Of a DNA stretch of 64,000 bases, positions 1 to 12,026 are shown piece after piece. The stretch covers positions 3,720,001-3,784,000 of the forward strand of contig JAVHJL010000004.1 of the NCBI GenBank assembly GCA_036971715.1, given 5' to 3'. The stretch comes from Arthrobotrys musiformis. Lineage: Eukaryota; Ascomycota; Orbiliomycetes; Orbiliales; Orbiliaceae. How positions within the stretch are numbered: the stretch's first letter is position 1; every line of letters begins with the position of its first letter. Made by a program: the position numbers and the translations under genes. A model generated the notes under the pieces. The model did not search any database. It was not told where the DNA came from and worked only from the letters and a program-made list of their open reading frames with translations.

Positions 1-1088
1 GTCAGCTATGAAAATAAAACGAGAGCTATGGTCTGAAGGTCGATTCCATTTGATATATAACTATTTCTTTCCCCGTCTTTCCCTTCCCCGATTCGTTTAC
101 TTTTATGTTTTATTCTATCACGAAAAGTGCTGCCCCCGCAATTTTATATCTGTCTCTCGCATATGACCGAATTGTATTAAACAATACTTGTATTAATATA
201 TCGTCCCGGGGCTAAAGTTCCTAGCGAACGGGCGTTCGGACCTTATTTCTGACCGGTTCCTATCTAAACTTTCCTACCTTGTGAATTCGTGTATTTCCAA
301 CCAACCCTCGGCTCCAGTTTGAACCGACAGTTTGTAATTACAGCCAATCGACGACTGGAACTCGAACCGGCAATCGCGAGCCGAGATTCTCTCGCATGGG
401 CACTTGAGTATGTCTTAAATGATGATGTAGTAGTTGGTTCAAATTGCCCCCATCGCTAGCGATTTCGAAGTTCGTTGGCTTCGTTTGCCGGCCGAAAACC
501 GTTAAGTCCCGTGCGGATTTCTAAGCCAAGTTGATCAAGCTTGGTACCCAACGAAGACCCGGCCTGGCATAGCTTCCAGTTCGAAGCGGGCACCTTTCCT
601 CATCTTTCACTTCCCAACGTCCTTTCGTGCCTTTATAATTACACGATCGCCGACCTAGCTCTTCCAGCCATCTTTCTACGTCAATCCTGGCCTACTTGGA
701 GGTGCCGCAGTCAATTGGGAGCTCGCGATGATAAGGATAGTATAGCACTGTGTCGCACAGCAGGTGAAACAGACACAGCTGCACAGGGTCTGCAGTCTGA
801 TCCCTCCAGATAGATCGGATCTGGGCCTAATTCCCCCATATTTTCTGTTATCTTTTTTATCGGCCGCAGATAGACAGCTGGGCGCATTTCCGGAAGGGCC
901 GATATCACATTCCTCCCGTCCAAAACCTCCCTCGCTCAGCTAGCTGGCTTATACCTACTTCGAGTTCATAACCCGATATCTTAAACTCGGGGGGAGGCGT
1001 ATCTTGGAGATTGAAGTCGAAACCCCTGTCAACATCCCAGATAACAACACAATAGCTCTCACCGATCCAACATTATATTTATTGAAAT
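1..1088. other. Intergenic, no gene recognised
   Basis: No reading frame here shows a recognisable protein or a convincing exon chain. The longest open stretch, near 541-813, lacks an ATG start and has no domain-like content. The last few hundred bases are probably the promoter and 5' leader of the transporter that begins at 1089. Confidence 0.5.
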
Positions 1089-3213
1089 ATGGCCGATACC
1101 CAAGCCGGAGCGTCTGGGGGACGCTTAATACAAAGGAGCCAGAACGACGAGGTGGAGGATAATAGTAGAAGGGATAGGGAAAGTGAGGATGTGGACGGTA
1201 TCGAGGCACAGTCAAGGCCATTGCTTACGCCTGTGGAAACACGCGGTACAAATGAGGTCGACGACGAGGCTCTACCAGAAAGCGGCGGTAATGCTCGTTT
1301 TAAATGGTTGAAACAGCCGAGTGTATGGATTTCTTACTACGAATGGATGCGGCATTCAGAGGATCGGTTCGTGGCTAATAAGTACGGGTCTAACAGTTGA
1401 TGATGTTAATGCCGCCCTTTGTATTATATGCACTGGCCCTCGGAGCGTAAGTTACGGCTCTATCCGAGGCATATGACCTCTGCTATATGCGGGAGATCTC
1501 GAGCAATGCGTCGATTTGGCACGGGGCTGATGATATATTCTGGTTACACAGGGCTGCAGTTCCTCGCGTTAATCTGGTCTTGACACTGGTATGTCAAGAC
1601 TATCTCAACCGGAAGGAGAGGGAAGCGACGAATGGGGACTTTATGCCTATAAAGTTATTACTTGGAGCAGATAATCCGCAGTGTGAGATTCCTGAGGTAT
1701 GTTCGAGATATCCTTTACTTGCTTCGAGAATCCAGAAGGACTTACGTAACTTATGAAAGATTGGAGCACAAGCTGCCACATTTACATTATATATGAATAT
1801 TATCACAGGAATATTAAGTTGGATCCGCTCCATCCCCCCTGAGGGTTCTCACAAGATTTTAATTTTTGTTTAGGTGCGATGACTGCGCCTCGCCTCGGCC
1901 AGTACTCCGACCGAATCGGACGTCGAAAGCTCTTGATACTTGGATCGTTTGGCGCATGCCTGTGCGAGTTAACTCTGATCGTTTGCCTCAAGAAATCCGA
2001 TAGCGTCAGCTATTACTGGCTGCTTCTCGCGAGTGCGTTTGAGGGAATCGTCGGAGCCTTCACACTTATTTTGGCGTTGGTACATTCCTACGCATCGGAT
2101 TGTACAACATTTGCGAAACGTTCCGCGGCATTCTCGCTTTTCCATGGGTTTTTATTCCTTGGGATAGCAATCGGGCCTGCCATTGGTGGTTTGGTCATCG
2201 CGAAAACAGACGATATTGCCGTCGTTTTCTACGGTGTGATTGCTGTCCATTGTGTATTCATGACCTATGTCGGATTCATCTTGCCCGAGTCTCTGTCGAA
2301 GGCGAAAATGGAGCTTGCAGAAAAGCAGCATGTAGAGGATAGTCGGATTTCAGCCAGCTGGGGTAGCAGGATTCTAGGAGTGGTAAACGTTTTCAAGCCA
2401 TTGGACGTGCTATGGCCGGAGGAGGGAGGCAACCTGACAAAACTTAGGGCGAATATGATCTTGCTTGCGGCAATCGACTTTATTATGTTTGGTGTAGGGT
2501 TTGGCTCTATGACAGTCATACTATTATACTCGAAGGTTAGTTCCCCGTTACCCTATGACAGGCTCATTGGAAAGATGTGCTGAATATTCGTGTCTGGTAA
2601 AAAGGTTGAGTTCCATTGGACTACAAAATTCGCTTCTTACTACACCAGCATCGTCAATGCGTCGCGAGTGGTCGGTCTTTTCGTCGTCCTTCCCCTACTT
2701 ACCCGGTTATTCCGCAAGAAGCCACAACCTGGGGCACCAGTCGGTGGATGCGATCGCCTCGATACCGTGATCATCCGAGGTGCTTTAACAACAGAAGTTC
2801 TCGGGACTCTTTTCTTTTTTGCTGCCAAGGACACACCATTATTTATGGCTGGTGGCATCGTAGCTTCATTCGGAGGCTTGGGATCTCCAACGATTCAAAG
2901 TTCCCTAACTAAACACTCGCCGTCGAATAAAACGGGCCAACTGCTGGGAGTTATTGCCTTACTGCATTCATTGGCTAGAGTTATCGGACCGACGGCGTTT
3001 AATGGGATCTACTCGAGGACGGCGAAGACGTACCCGCAAGCGGTTTTTATCGTTCTTGTGGTCTTGTTTGCGATTGCTTGGTTGGCTGCGTGGTTTATTA
3101 CCCCGTATATTGCGGCTGATGGGGTTGGTGATGGTGATGAAGCTGTCGAGCGGTTGTTTGCTGAGGAAAGAGGGCAGTTGGACGAGAGCGAGCCCCTCGT
3201 GGGGAGGAATTAG
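1089..3213 (+). CDS. Major facilitator superfamily transporter
   Basis: A 12-helix MFS secondary transporter of about 585 residues, probably a proton-driven exporter or small-molecule carrier; the substrate cannot be read from the sequence. Six exons join in frame: 1089-1322, 1397-1446, 1552-1696, 1760-1817, 1874-2535 and 2605-3213 (1758 bases). The N-terminal ~75 residues are hydrophilic and acidic. Helix 1 starts at LMMLMPPFVLYALALGA. The family signature between helices 2 and 3 is visible as GQYSDRIGRR at the start of exon 5. A charged loop after PESLSKAKMELAEK separates the two six-helix halves, and the tail is acidic (DGVGDGDEAVERLFAEER). The fourth exon uses an AAG acceptor at 1757-1759 and is the least certain boundary. 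The overall form is like the fungal MFS proteins that carry a TetA-type motif. There is no adjacent gene on either side that suggests a substrate. Confidence 0.88.
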
Positions 3214-4881
3214 AGGGCTCGTTGACTGGCTTGACGTTTATACGGGAGTACTACAATTGTGTCCGAGTGGCGTGGCATGTCGGGATTCCTGATATCATAG
3301 TGCTGTTTTTATGGATGGCCTGGATATGCTAATAGGCTCCGGAGGCCTTGAGGTCTCGTTTCGAGCATCGCTCTTGCAAATATCGCCAGCGAAGCATGTA
3401 GAAAATACATGGAGACTTAGGGGATAAGAAACAATAAACACAATACATTAACGAGTTCTTGATATATCGCCCTTTGCAAATAAAAGCTGAATAGCAATAT
3501 CGCCTAGGATCATGGGATCAAATTAACATTAATTCTACCATCCTAGGGTCTATGGGGCCGAAGAGTTATTACTGATTGGTCATGTTAATGGAATTCCATA
3601 TAACGAATGTCTTAAATTTCAATTACCGACTTGCCGTGCTACCTAGTCGGCCGAATAGACGCCCAGACCGTGTCGACTTTCCTTTGTGTGATACTGCTCC
3701 CCGAAGAGCTATGAAACCCGTGATGTTTCCGCCAACCCACGGAACTAGGTGCCACAGCTCGAAACCAAACCGATATCGGTTCGCTTGGCCGGATGGCGCA
3801 TGTCAACCACCGCCTCTTCTTTAACCTATTTGGTATCGGCCGCGCAAGCTCAATGTACTTGGCGATAATAATATACCGACTACATAGCCCTGTAGTCGTC
3901 TACAGATGAGTGAATTTGGAAATCTTGGAAAAAAATTTCGATTTTTTTGCTCTGGGCTGAACGCATTTTGCAGAGGGGAATATTAGCCACCAGTTATTGA
4001 AATATTCAATGCGCTGAAACCTGTTGAAACTCGAGCACTGGGCGGGATGACCCAAGCTCTGCTTACCGAGAGGTGTATCCTTGAAACCTTGCCTGCTTGA
4101 AAACCTGGGCCTGTGAAACGGGACAAACGTCAATTATACAAGCTGCCCTAGAAAACCCCATGAAGTCCACTTCGTTTGCAGTTGGGCTTCTATTGGACGA
4201 GAACAGCCAGTCTCCGTGGCCGCCCGTATTACGGTGCACAGCTGTCAGGTACCACAAGGATTAAATCGAAACATTTGACAGTATTGCAAGGCTAGCCTTC
4301 GCCTATCCGATTGATCACAGGGCCTGCAGATTCGAGTCCGCCTGTATCCAGAAGGTTAGCGCAAGGGGCCGGTGAGCGGGTATCAAATGATTTCAAGTGC
4401 AAGCGATCCCAGAGCTATCGGAATTTCAGAAAGGGGATACCGAAATCCTGGTTCGTAAAGTAGGCAGGGTAATATTTGGCGAATTATATGTGAAGATTTT
4501 AAGAAACGGGCACATTTCAGCATCTCGAGATGCTAACACGCTATATAAACTACAACGTTCCCGCCCATTTCGATTCGCTTTTTTTTCTCTCTTCTCTCCC
4601 CACGATCAGGTCAATCGGTCCCCACAATACAAACTTTTCTTCAAAGTTTACTTTCTTTTCTAGCCTCTGTGAGGTTTTTACTTTCATTTATATTTTTCTA
4701 CACTAATTTTTTTAATTTTAACTAAATATAAAAGTACAAAAAGTAATCTTTGAATTGCTTAACGGACTGGATCCCTCCCCTCGGGTTTGAACAAATTGTT
4801 TTACGCTTTCTCGTGAGAACTTGAATATTCAGGCAGTATAATCTTTTGATAAGATAGCCCTAAGAGTTATATATATCAAAA
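3214..4881. other. Intergenic, no gene recognised
   Basis: About 1.7 kb between the transporter and the secreted-protein gene. None of the small open frames has protein-like composition or spliceable continuations. A pyrimidine-rich stretch lies at about 4560-4690, and the sequence just upstream of 4882 is AT-rich with a TATATATA-like run (about 4869-4878), which may belong to the promoter or leader of the next gene. Confidence 0.45.
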
Positions 4882-6121
4882 ATGCATTCCAAGTCGCTCT
4901 ACATCCTCGCCCTTACCGCGGGTGCTACCCTCACATCCGCCTTCCCACAGCACTTTCCCATTCTCCGTCGTGTAGTCGACGAATTAAACGAGGAAGCTAC
5001 CCGGGAAGCCCACCAGCGAGATGATACTGCTACCCGTGCCTTCTCCAGCGTAACAATTAACACCGGTGACGGAAAGTGCCTGTTCGTTGATCCTCTATCC
5101 GGCGACTTCAGAGCCAACCTGTTGCCTGTTCAGATCAAGGCTTGTGATGGAAGTGATGGCCAAAAGTGGGATATTATCACTGCTGGAAAACATAATGATC
5201 AGGAAGGAACAATGTTGGTTGTCAGTGCTTTGGTAAGTCAATTTTCACAGTCAATCCTGGAGGGTTTCCGAATTTTACTAATATAAAAATTGGTGTATTT
5301 AGACACAAGGCTGTCTTAACTACGACCCCCGCCGACAAGCAGGAGATCAAGTCAACATCTTCTCTTGCGGTGGCCGCGCAGCTGGCGAAGGCACTGTGAC
5401 CAACTCCCAATTGTTCTCCTTCACTGAGGTTACCGCCGGCCCACTTTCCTTACAACCCTTGAACGAAGCCGGCACCTGCTTCACATCTTCCGGCGCTCGT
5501 CTAGACAAGATCTCTTGCGATACCGCCGACGAGCTTCAATCTTTCACATTTGGTGGCGAGGTCGATGGTACCGAACCAGAAGAGCCAGCGCCAGAGCCAG
5601 AGCCGACCACAACTACCAGTATTCCAAGCAACGATACCATCCCAACTTTCGCCCCTTTCCCCACCGATGGCTTCAGGACTATCCCAGCTCCGACTGTTAG
5701 CGCTACCGCTACCGTTTCCGACGGTGCCGGTGGTAGCGTACCTGAACCAACTGCAACCGAAGAGCCAACGCCTACAGATGATGGCGAGACTACGCCTGAA
5801 CCTACCGAGACCGAAGCCCCTACTGAAACCGAACCACCCACTGAGACCGAGCCACCCACTGAAACTGAAACCCCTTCGCCTACCACTGGTGATGATGAAG
5901 TTGTTGAGCCCACTCCTACCGACGGCACCGGAAACGGTGGAAACGGTGGAGCCATTGGCAGTGGAAACGGTAACGGCCGTGGCCGCGGAAATGGACGAAA
6001 CCGTGGAAACAACCGTGGAAACGGACGTCAAAATGGCCGCAATCGAGGAAACGCCAACGGACGTGCCGGACAGTCAGCTAAGGATTGTAAGAAGAAGAAC
6101 AGGACCTCTACTCGAGCGTAA
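4882..6121 (+). CDS. Secreted ricin-B-lectin-like protein with Pro/Thr and Gly/Asn/Arg tails
   Basis: Two exons (4882-5232 and 5303-6121) give 389 residues. The first ~19 residues are a signal peptide (basic start, hydrophobic core, small residues before FPQ). After a short propeptide-like segment with a dibasic-type RR, residues ~50-200 look like a beta-trefoil lectin fold: two repeats with a QxW-type element (GQKWDI and NSQLFSF) and paired cysteines (GKCLFVD, KACDGSDG, QGCLNYD, FSCGG, GTCFTSS, ISCDTA). The next ~120 residues are Pro/Thr/Glu-rich with tandem TETEPP units, typical of an O-glycosylated linker. The C-terminus is an Asn/Gly/Arg-rich run ending in basic residues. It is most likely wall-associated or extracellular and carbohydrate binding. 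There is no clear GPI signal at the end. The lectin assignment rests on the QxW pattern and cysteine spacing, not on a search. Confidence 0.75.
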
Positions 6122-6909
6122 AAAAAAAGCATTTTCAAAAAGCAATCTGCAAGCAAAAGTTCTTTGGGAAGGGTTTAAGATTTGTTCGAGCCATTTGAAA
6201 TAATGGGCGAATATTCGAATCTGGAGACTTTGTATTTTTATATTTTATTTCTTTCTTCTTATTCTTGGGGGATTTGATAACTCTATTATTTGGACCGACT
6301 CGTCGAGAGTGGAGTTTTTTTGGGGTGATTCTTTTCTTTTGTATATATAGATGAATTGATTAGTAGCATGGTTAGTTTAACGCCATAGCTTCTTTACATG
6401 ATACTAAGTCACTCGAGTACCTGGTGGTTTAAGTTCGAGCTTACATACTGTTTCTGCTATCGATAGCTATTGATATTTCCGACGTGCGCGTGCCCACAGA
6501 TTTATCGGCCGTGTAACATTGCTCGAAGCTGTTGGCTTGAGGACCGTCGATCCTTCCCTCATTAGGCAGGGGATGAATTGGGCCGAGCCTGTGAAATCCA
6601 ACACATCAATATGTGTTGCCGTCGACGTTAGGAATGGCGATAGTTGTTAGTATCGTTTGGTCTCGCAGGCCTCGTTCTATTTTTTTTTTTTTTTTTTTGT
6701 TTACAAAAGGGTAGCAACGTCTTTTCCATCCGTAAACACTTTCATCTAACATCATCAACTTACACCAATCACCACGACGTCTCTCTTCTCATCAAGACTA
6801 TCACCTACGCTCCTCATCCCTCCAACCTCTTCTTGAAGCTAGCTTAGAGAGCTTCATTTGACGATACCTCAGCGAATAACAAGCTAAAGCAAGAAGAAGC
6901 TACTTCGAT
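6122..6909. other. Intergenic region with T(19) tract
   Basis: The first ~200 bases are probably the 3' UTR of the secreted-protein gene. A 19-base T run lies at 6680-6698, about 210 bases upstream of the next start codon, followed by a CT/AC-rich leader (6715-6835). I see no gene here. Confidence 0.5.
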
Positions 6910-8880
6910 ATGGCTGAAAACGGAAGCCCCTTGGAGCTTCTCCTGCCCGACATCCACGGTACTCAGGACCAAGCTCTGGCTGACCTACCGATCCCTGCAA
7001 AGGACCTACCGATCCCGGCAAAGGTCTGTGTCGCCACTGCACAGGGCACCTTTGCTGCGAAATTGAGGGAATACGTCAATAACACCTCCCGATCTCAAGA
7101 TTATCCTTATTTTAAGAAGGAACTCGTGTTCTTGTTATGGTGCCCGGTTTTCTGCCTGGAGCCGTACCGTCATCTCCGCACCCGTTCGGCTATCAGAGCT
7201 GTTCTCTGGGGACAGTTTAACGCCTTCTGGTCGGCTCTCAATCCGTATGGAATCGACTGCGATGAAACGGCTGATATTCTTTCGGATTTCTTGAAGGCCC
7301 ATGTATTTGGGGCTGATGGGAAGGTTGCTAAAACACATTTCCCTGCAATTCCTCACAACTCTTGGGACGGCCATCCAATGCTTAACTGCGGTTGTTTTGA
7401 CTACAGCCGCACCCTCATCAATGCTCCTGGCTCGAATGCCAATACCAAAGCTAAGAATGGAGCAGGTGGTGAGAATTCATTGGGTGTATCCACCCCACCA
7501 AACGGTCTTGAAGCTGGGATAGAGAGTGACCGTGAAGTTACTACACCCAAGAAGCGTAATAAACGCGGCCGGGGGCGCTCAAAGGTCCCAGCTCCATCCC
7601 TCCTACCGGTTCCCACCGCCGGTGGTCATTTCGCCAGAGCCACTGGTTCAAACAAGCTCCCCGTCGGCGAAAGGAAGGATCTTATTGTCAACAAAAGAAA
7701 GCAGATCTCTCCTCTCAGCGGACCCCTCAGGGAGCTTGCAGATATGCTCGAAGAACCGGGCCCCGACCATCTGCCAAAGAAGTTGAGGAAGGAGGAACAA
7801 GACTCCGACCACCAGGTTTTCATCAACAAAACCTTTGGCCCAATCGCCCTTCCTACTCATATCCAACACCAGATTTTCTCAATCGCTCAGTCCATCCTTG
7901 AGAAGTCTTGCTGGGCCTTCCTCCAAGCGTGGGTCCCCAAATACAGATCCGACGCCACCTACGCTCGTGCTCAGAATTTCGAGCTCTCGATCTGGCTCGG
8001 CTTTCTCAATTCTGAGCTTCAAAATACTCCCGAAGATAGTCGCAACATCGCTGCCTTGGCCGGGAGGGGACCAATGAAAGATGTCCTTGCCACCTTGAAA
8101 AAGGTTCAAGATATCGCTATTCACCGACGCAAATGCTCTGTCGAGGAACTCAAGGGGTATTTGGCCCTCGCCACGGACTTCACGCGATTCCTCAAATACG
8201 ACTCTGGTACGAAGAAGGCCAGGATCTTGAAGATTACCGCCGAGTCTGTCATCGACGACGCCAAGTACAGACGATTCGTCTGGGCTGGGTATTTGAAAAC
8301 CTTGGTTGATGGAGTCGACCGAGAGATCAAAAAATTATTGGGAAAGAAGGAAGATGAGAAAAAAAAGCTAGAGGAGGCCAAGAATCAACTCGCGGGATAC
8401 AAAAAAGAACTCGCCAACTTAAAGGAAGCGCTTGCGGCTAAAGAGGCAGAAATCCAAATGAGGATGTTGAAGATTCAAGACGACGACGACACGGACTTCA
8501 ATCAGAAACTCAAATGTCTTGAGGATGAAAAGGCTGAGACCCTCAAACTTGTCAGGACTTCGGATGAAAGATACCTCGCTGACATCGATTGGAATATTCC
8601 CAAGTTGATGGCGGAAACGGATAGCGATAATGAGGAGTACATCTATGGGTTTGAAGCTGATGGAGATGATGTGATTGAGACCCCGGACATCATTGGCAAC
8701 GCTGTCGATGAATTCTTCAACACTCATCTGAAGGAATACATGGACGGCACCTGGTCTCGCGAGAACAACCGTGATCCGGCTACTGGGCTAACCATCCCCA
8801 TGATCACTATCGAAGATACAACCGTCAATGATGCCCCCACCCCTGACTCCGAGGACACGCTTAATAATGGCGGCGAATAA
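6910..8880 (+). CDS. Unrecognised 656-residue protein with basic patch and coiled coil
   Basis: A single long exon starting at an ATG in a clean context. I do not recognise the family. Visible features: a 7-residue tandem duplication near the N-terminus (DLPIPAK twice, residues ~25-38); a Cys/Trp/Phe-rich globular segment at ~65-175 (LLWCPVFCLEPYRHL, MLNCGCFDYSRT); a strongly basic run, KKRNKRGRGRSK, at ~213-224 that looks like a nuclear localisation signal; a middle helical domain at ~305-450; a Lys/Glu-rich coiled coil at ~470-565; and an acidic tail. Lack of introns contrasts with most other genes in the window, and it sits next to the decaying F-box copies. It could be a lineage-restricted gene. 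A nuclear role is inferred only from the basic run. Confidence 0.7.
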   Translation: MAENGSPLELLLPDIHGTQDQALADLPIPAKDLPIPAKVCVATAQGTFAAKLREYVNNTSRSQDYPYFKKELVFLLWCPVFCLEPYRHLRTRSAIRAVLWGQFNAFWSALNPYGIDCDETADILSDFLKAHVFGADGKVAKTHFPAIPHNSWDGHPMLNCGCFDYSRTLINAPGSNANTKAKNGAGGENSLGVSTPPNGLEAGIESDREVTTPKKRNKRGRGRSKVPAPSLLPVPTAGGHFARATGSNKLPVGERKDLIVNKRKQISPLSGPLRELADMLEEPGPDHLPKKLRKEEQDSDHQVFINKTFGPIALPTHIQHQIFSIAQSILEKSCWAFLQAWVPKYRSDATYARAQNFELSIWLGFLNSELQNTPEDSRNIAALAGRGPMKDVLATLKKVQDIAIHRRKCSVEELKGYLALATDFTRFLKYDSGTKKARILKITAESVIDDAKYRRFVWAGYLKTLVDGVDREIKKLLGKKEDEKKKLEEAKNQLAGYKKELANLKEALAAKEAEIQMRMLKIQDDDDTDFNQKLKCLEDEKAETLKLVRTSDERYLADIDWNIPKLMAETDSDNEEYIYGFEADGDDVIETPDIIGNAVDEFFNTHLKEYMDGTWSRENNRDPATGLTIPMITIEDTTVNDAPTPDSEDTLNNGGE

Positions 8881-9754
8881 TTAACGGGTATGACATACCT
8901 TTTATCTGATTGCTCGTAGCATTATTGGCGCCATTATTACTACCTCGTTGGACTTTTCTTCTTTTTCCTAGCTTCGATTTTTTACTCTGGACTTTTTACT
9001 GCAAAGAATGTGTTTTACCTCTTCTAGCGACTATACAACTACTACCCCCGTAAGGGGCTCTTTGTACGTAGTTATTTGAACGAGACTAAACTATCAATGA
9101 ATACATTCTATTTTGGAAATTTCCTTGATTCTATCTACCTACAATCTAGGTGGTTCATGTTAAAGTTCCGCCGCCTTGCTACGTAATAATAACTTTGTAC
9201 CACTGTATCTCCTTAGCTGCCTTAGGAGATAACTTTCGAGTAGTGTAGCTGGGAGGTTTAAATCCGCTTACAAGTGCTTGGGAATAGAAATTGCTATATA
9301 TTTTATGGTTTATATTAGGTAAGCAGTACGCGGTAATGATGAGTATGTATCCAACTTACACGGTGGGACTAGTTATAAGTCGCACCTGCATGAAACTCCT
9401 TTGCAATCAAAAATTTCCAATCAACATACACAATCCACTATCAGACATCCTTCAAACCAACCAACTTATTCTACCAGCTTTTTACTTGCCCTTCGGCAAG
9501 CAAGACTTTTCGGTTTACCCCTTGGACCGAGCTTGCAATTCGTCTATCGAGATATACTGGATCGCGATTCCTGCAACCTCGGTTGGTATATATGTAGAAT
9601 TTTTCAGCTGGGCTCTCGAGGCCTTACTGTCCCTATTTATATGCCTGTCCCCCGCCGTAGATTGAACGGCTGAATTCGAAATTCAGATATAGCTAATATC
9701 GCATATAGTCACAATACCAAAGGCATCAACTCAGAGACCGTTGGGGACCGTTGA
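8881..9754. other. Intergenic, no gene recognised
   Basis: T-rich sequence after the 656-residue gene, then AT-rich spacer up to the first F-box copy. The open frame near 9291-9665 has no ATG-led, domain-like content. The bases just before 9755 contain a short direct repeat (GACCGTTGGGGACCGTTG). Confidence 0.45.
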
Positions 9755-10554
9755 ATGACACACGTATTTGTGCACATGACGGATAAGAAACCAAAAATTC
9801 GAGAATCCAATGTCACTGATTCTCATCCCGTGAAGAAAAATGGAATCTTAGCCCTTCCGCCCCATATTCAAGTGAAAATTATCGGCCATCTTGGAGTCCG
9901 TGATCAAATTGAGGCCGTGAAAACACGCAGGATTTGGGCTGGACTTTTGATAAGATCTGAAGCCCTGAGGAATGGGAGATACCCAGGGCTCAAGTTCCCG
10001 GACGATCTTTAACGTGGGAGCCGGCTTCTTTTTCAAAGCCAAGGTCGAGGACGGGCGGATTATTCGATACTATTACGACAGTGCGGAGAGAGAAATTGAA
10101 TGCGATAGTATAGAAATATATCATCAGTATGAGCACCCAGCCTCTCTCGAATTGGACGTCGAGTCCTATATGGTTATGACGGAAGGGGTTGAGGACATAG
10201 CCAACTGTCCCTTTCTTGGTGAACTGACATTGTCATACCGCCCCATTGGATACGACGCCAGGAGAATTATTGAGCTGTATGATCCGGAGGAACCGCTCAA
10301 ACGGACATCGGGCCGTCAACTGCAAATCCTTGTCAATTCCCCAGATGCTCTTGCATACTGGACGTTTGAACTTTCGGATAATGATATCGTTGGGTTGACC
10401 CTTCTTACTAGACTAGGGTTGACCATCAAGCAAACCAGAGGATATGATCGAGGTGAATCTCAGAGCGACACCTCCAGATCACAATCTGGCCAAAATTCAG
10501 AACCCATTTCACTTTGAGATAGAGGTCAGATTCCTTACATGGGAAATCCTCTGA
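9755..10554 (+). pseudogene. Frameshifted F-box protein copy
   Basis: This 800-base locus is a paralogue of the intact 804-base F-box gene at 13215-14018. The first part (9755 to ~10000) encodes an F-box head: ILALPPHIQVKIIGHLGVRDQ, then a Trp-containing helix and SEALRNGRYP. The body continues in the next frame from about 9990 (GAGFFFKAKVEDGRIIRYYYD, then VEDIANCPFLGEL), matching the order GWYVKTSCEYGDVYTYFYIQD and GRDISNCPLLDDR of the intact copy. A further change to the third frame near 10430 gives a tail ending at 10554 (NPFHFEIEVRFLTWEIL). No GT-AG introns fit these changes, and 800 is not a multiple of three. F-box proteins bind SKP1 in SCF ubiquitin ligases; this copy is probably non-functional unless these are assembly errors. 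Confidence 0.72.
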
Positions 10555-12026
10555 ATCATGAACCATGGTTGCTATGCCTTGCTGCCGAGTCTCTGCACCC
10601 CGGGAAATGAATTTGGCCGTCATTGTCAACATTGTGTTTGTTTAAATATGTATACCCTATATGTTTATAGCGCAATTTCGGCGGGCTAGAGCACGAAGAA
10701 TAGATATCATATCATCTTTGTCTATATTGTTGATTCGTGGTGTATATCCCAGCTATTTGTGAAGCTTAAATACAGATACTTCACCGAAACCGTGGACTAT
10801 TCGTTTAAACGTTTTCAGAGGTTTTTATAAGTCTTTTGGCACCCCAGATCCCGTCCTGGAATTGGAAAGAGGTTGAGTTATATATAAGAGTAATTACTGG
10901 CCTTTCTGAGTTTAGGTACGTATAGAATCATCGGGGCCAGTTGGGTGAAATGAAGATCATATGCATGTGTCCCTCAGCATAGAGTTTATCTGGCCTCGAG
11001 ACCAAGAGTTTATGTCCTACGGCTTGTATTATACTTTTTTTGGGTGCACATGTATAGTAGATAAAAAGCTGTTGTTTTTCTTCGTTGTCCAAGATATATA
11101 AATCGCTCTTTCCTCTGCATCCTTTTATATAATTATTCGAAGTTAGAGGCGAGAGCTTCATAACGCTATAAGATAAACGCACTATTGAAGGAGTTATAAA
11201 TGAGGCAGATGACTTGCTATGATGTGATTCTCTCTATCATGCTAGAGGTTGTATGATTTCGGGAGATACTACCGATTTCTGGAAACAATGAGACCTATAA
11301 TTTCGAATATGTGTATTATAATATTACAAAAATTTGCTGTGCATTACTTGCAGGCTGCAGTGAATTAGCACTAAAGTGGGTTGGAATGAGGTGTCTACTG
11401 GGATTCTAGGAGCTTCTGGCAAATATGCCGGTCTCTGTACTGGTAGCCTTTCCGGTAGGAACTACCTAGCTTGGGCCTAGGCATCTAGAGTATAACAGTG
11501 GATTCTAGAAATTGTATCTACGTTGGCTCAGTTGGTATGACTTAGGCTGTACAGTGTGTCCACGCAGATCGATGAATTTCCATCATTGCCTACACAAAGT
11601 TTAGAAACCCTACCATCAATTACAATCAAACTATTCAAACCGAACCCATCTCCCTAGATCCATCACTTTCCTCCAGCGAGAGAACCCACTCTACCTTTTG
11701 AATAGTTTGAGTTCTTGTCCCTCGCGACTCTTTTTCTAGCAAAGGATTCGCCATAGTAGCCCAACAGCCCCCTAGAATCCGGAGGCCTTAGTATGTTATG
11801 CCCCACTATATATATACCTACCTAGATGTATTTGCATTTCCCCGCAGCTCATTAATACTAATTGCGAGACTATCACTAACTCAGGAACTAAAATATACAT
11901 TACAACTACAGTTAATATTACGACTTTAGAACACTAGAAACGGTGGTCTCGTACCCAGCCCAAGACTGTACTAGAAACGATGATTTCTCGAAAATCAGTT
12001 GGCAGATTAAGTCCAATTTACTGCCA
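10555..12026. other. Intergenic, AT-rich, no gene recognised
   Basis: About 1.5 kb between the frameshifted F-box copy and the truncated one. I see no protein-like frame. It contains one copy of the dispersed GTCTCGTACCCAG motif at 11945-11960. Confidence 0.45.
11945..11960 (+). repeat. Dispersed 16-17 base motif, copy 1 (variant)
   Basis: GGTCTCGTACCCAGCC. It matches the perfect copy at 29933-29949 over 14 bases and then differs, so the right arm of the inverted repeat is lost here. It lies about 80 bases upstream of the truncated F-box head. Confidence 0.5.

Noticed and set aside
4300..4375. tRNA-like segment with a GATTCGAGTCC box
   Set aside because: The T-loop-like sequence lacks the G53-C61 pair and no acceptor stem closes around it.
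5501..6031. Long minus-strand open frames over the secreted protein
   Set aside because: They mirror the Pro/Thr/Glu and Gly/Asn low-complexity sense coding and have no signal or domain.
6361..6460. Possible tRNA with A-box-like TAGCATGGTTAG and B-box-like AGTTCGAGC
   Set aside because: T-stem pairing fails at two of five positions and no anticodon stem was found.
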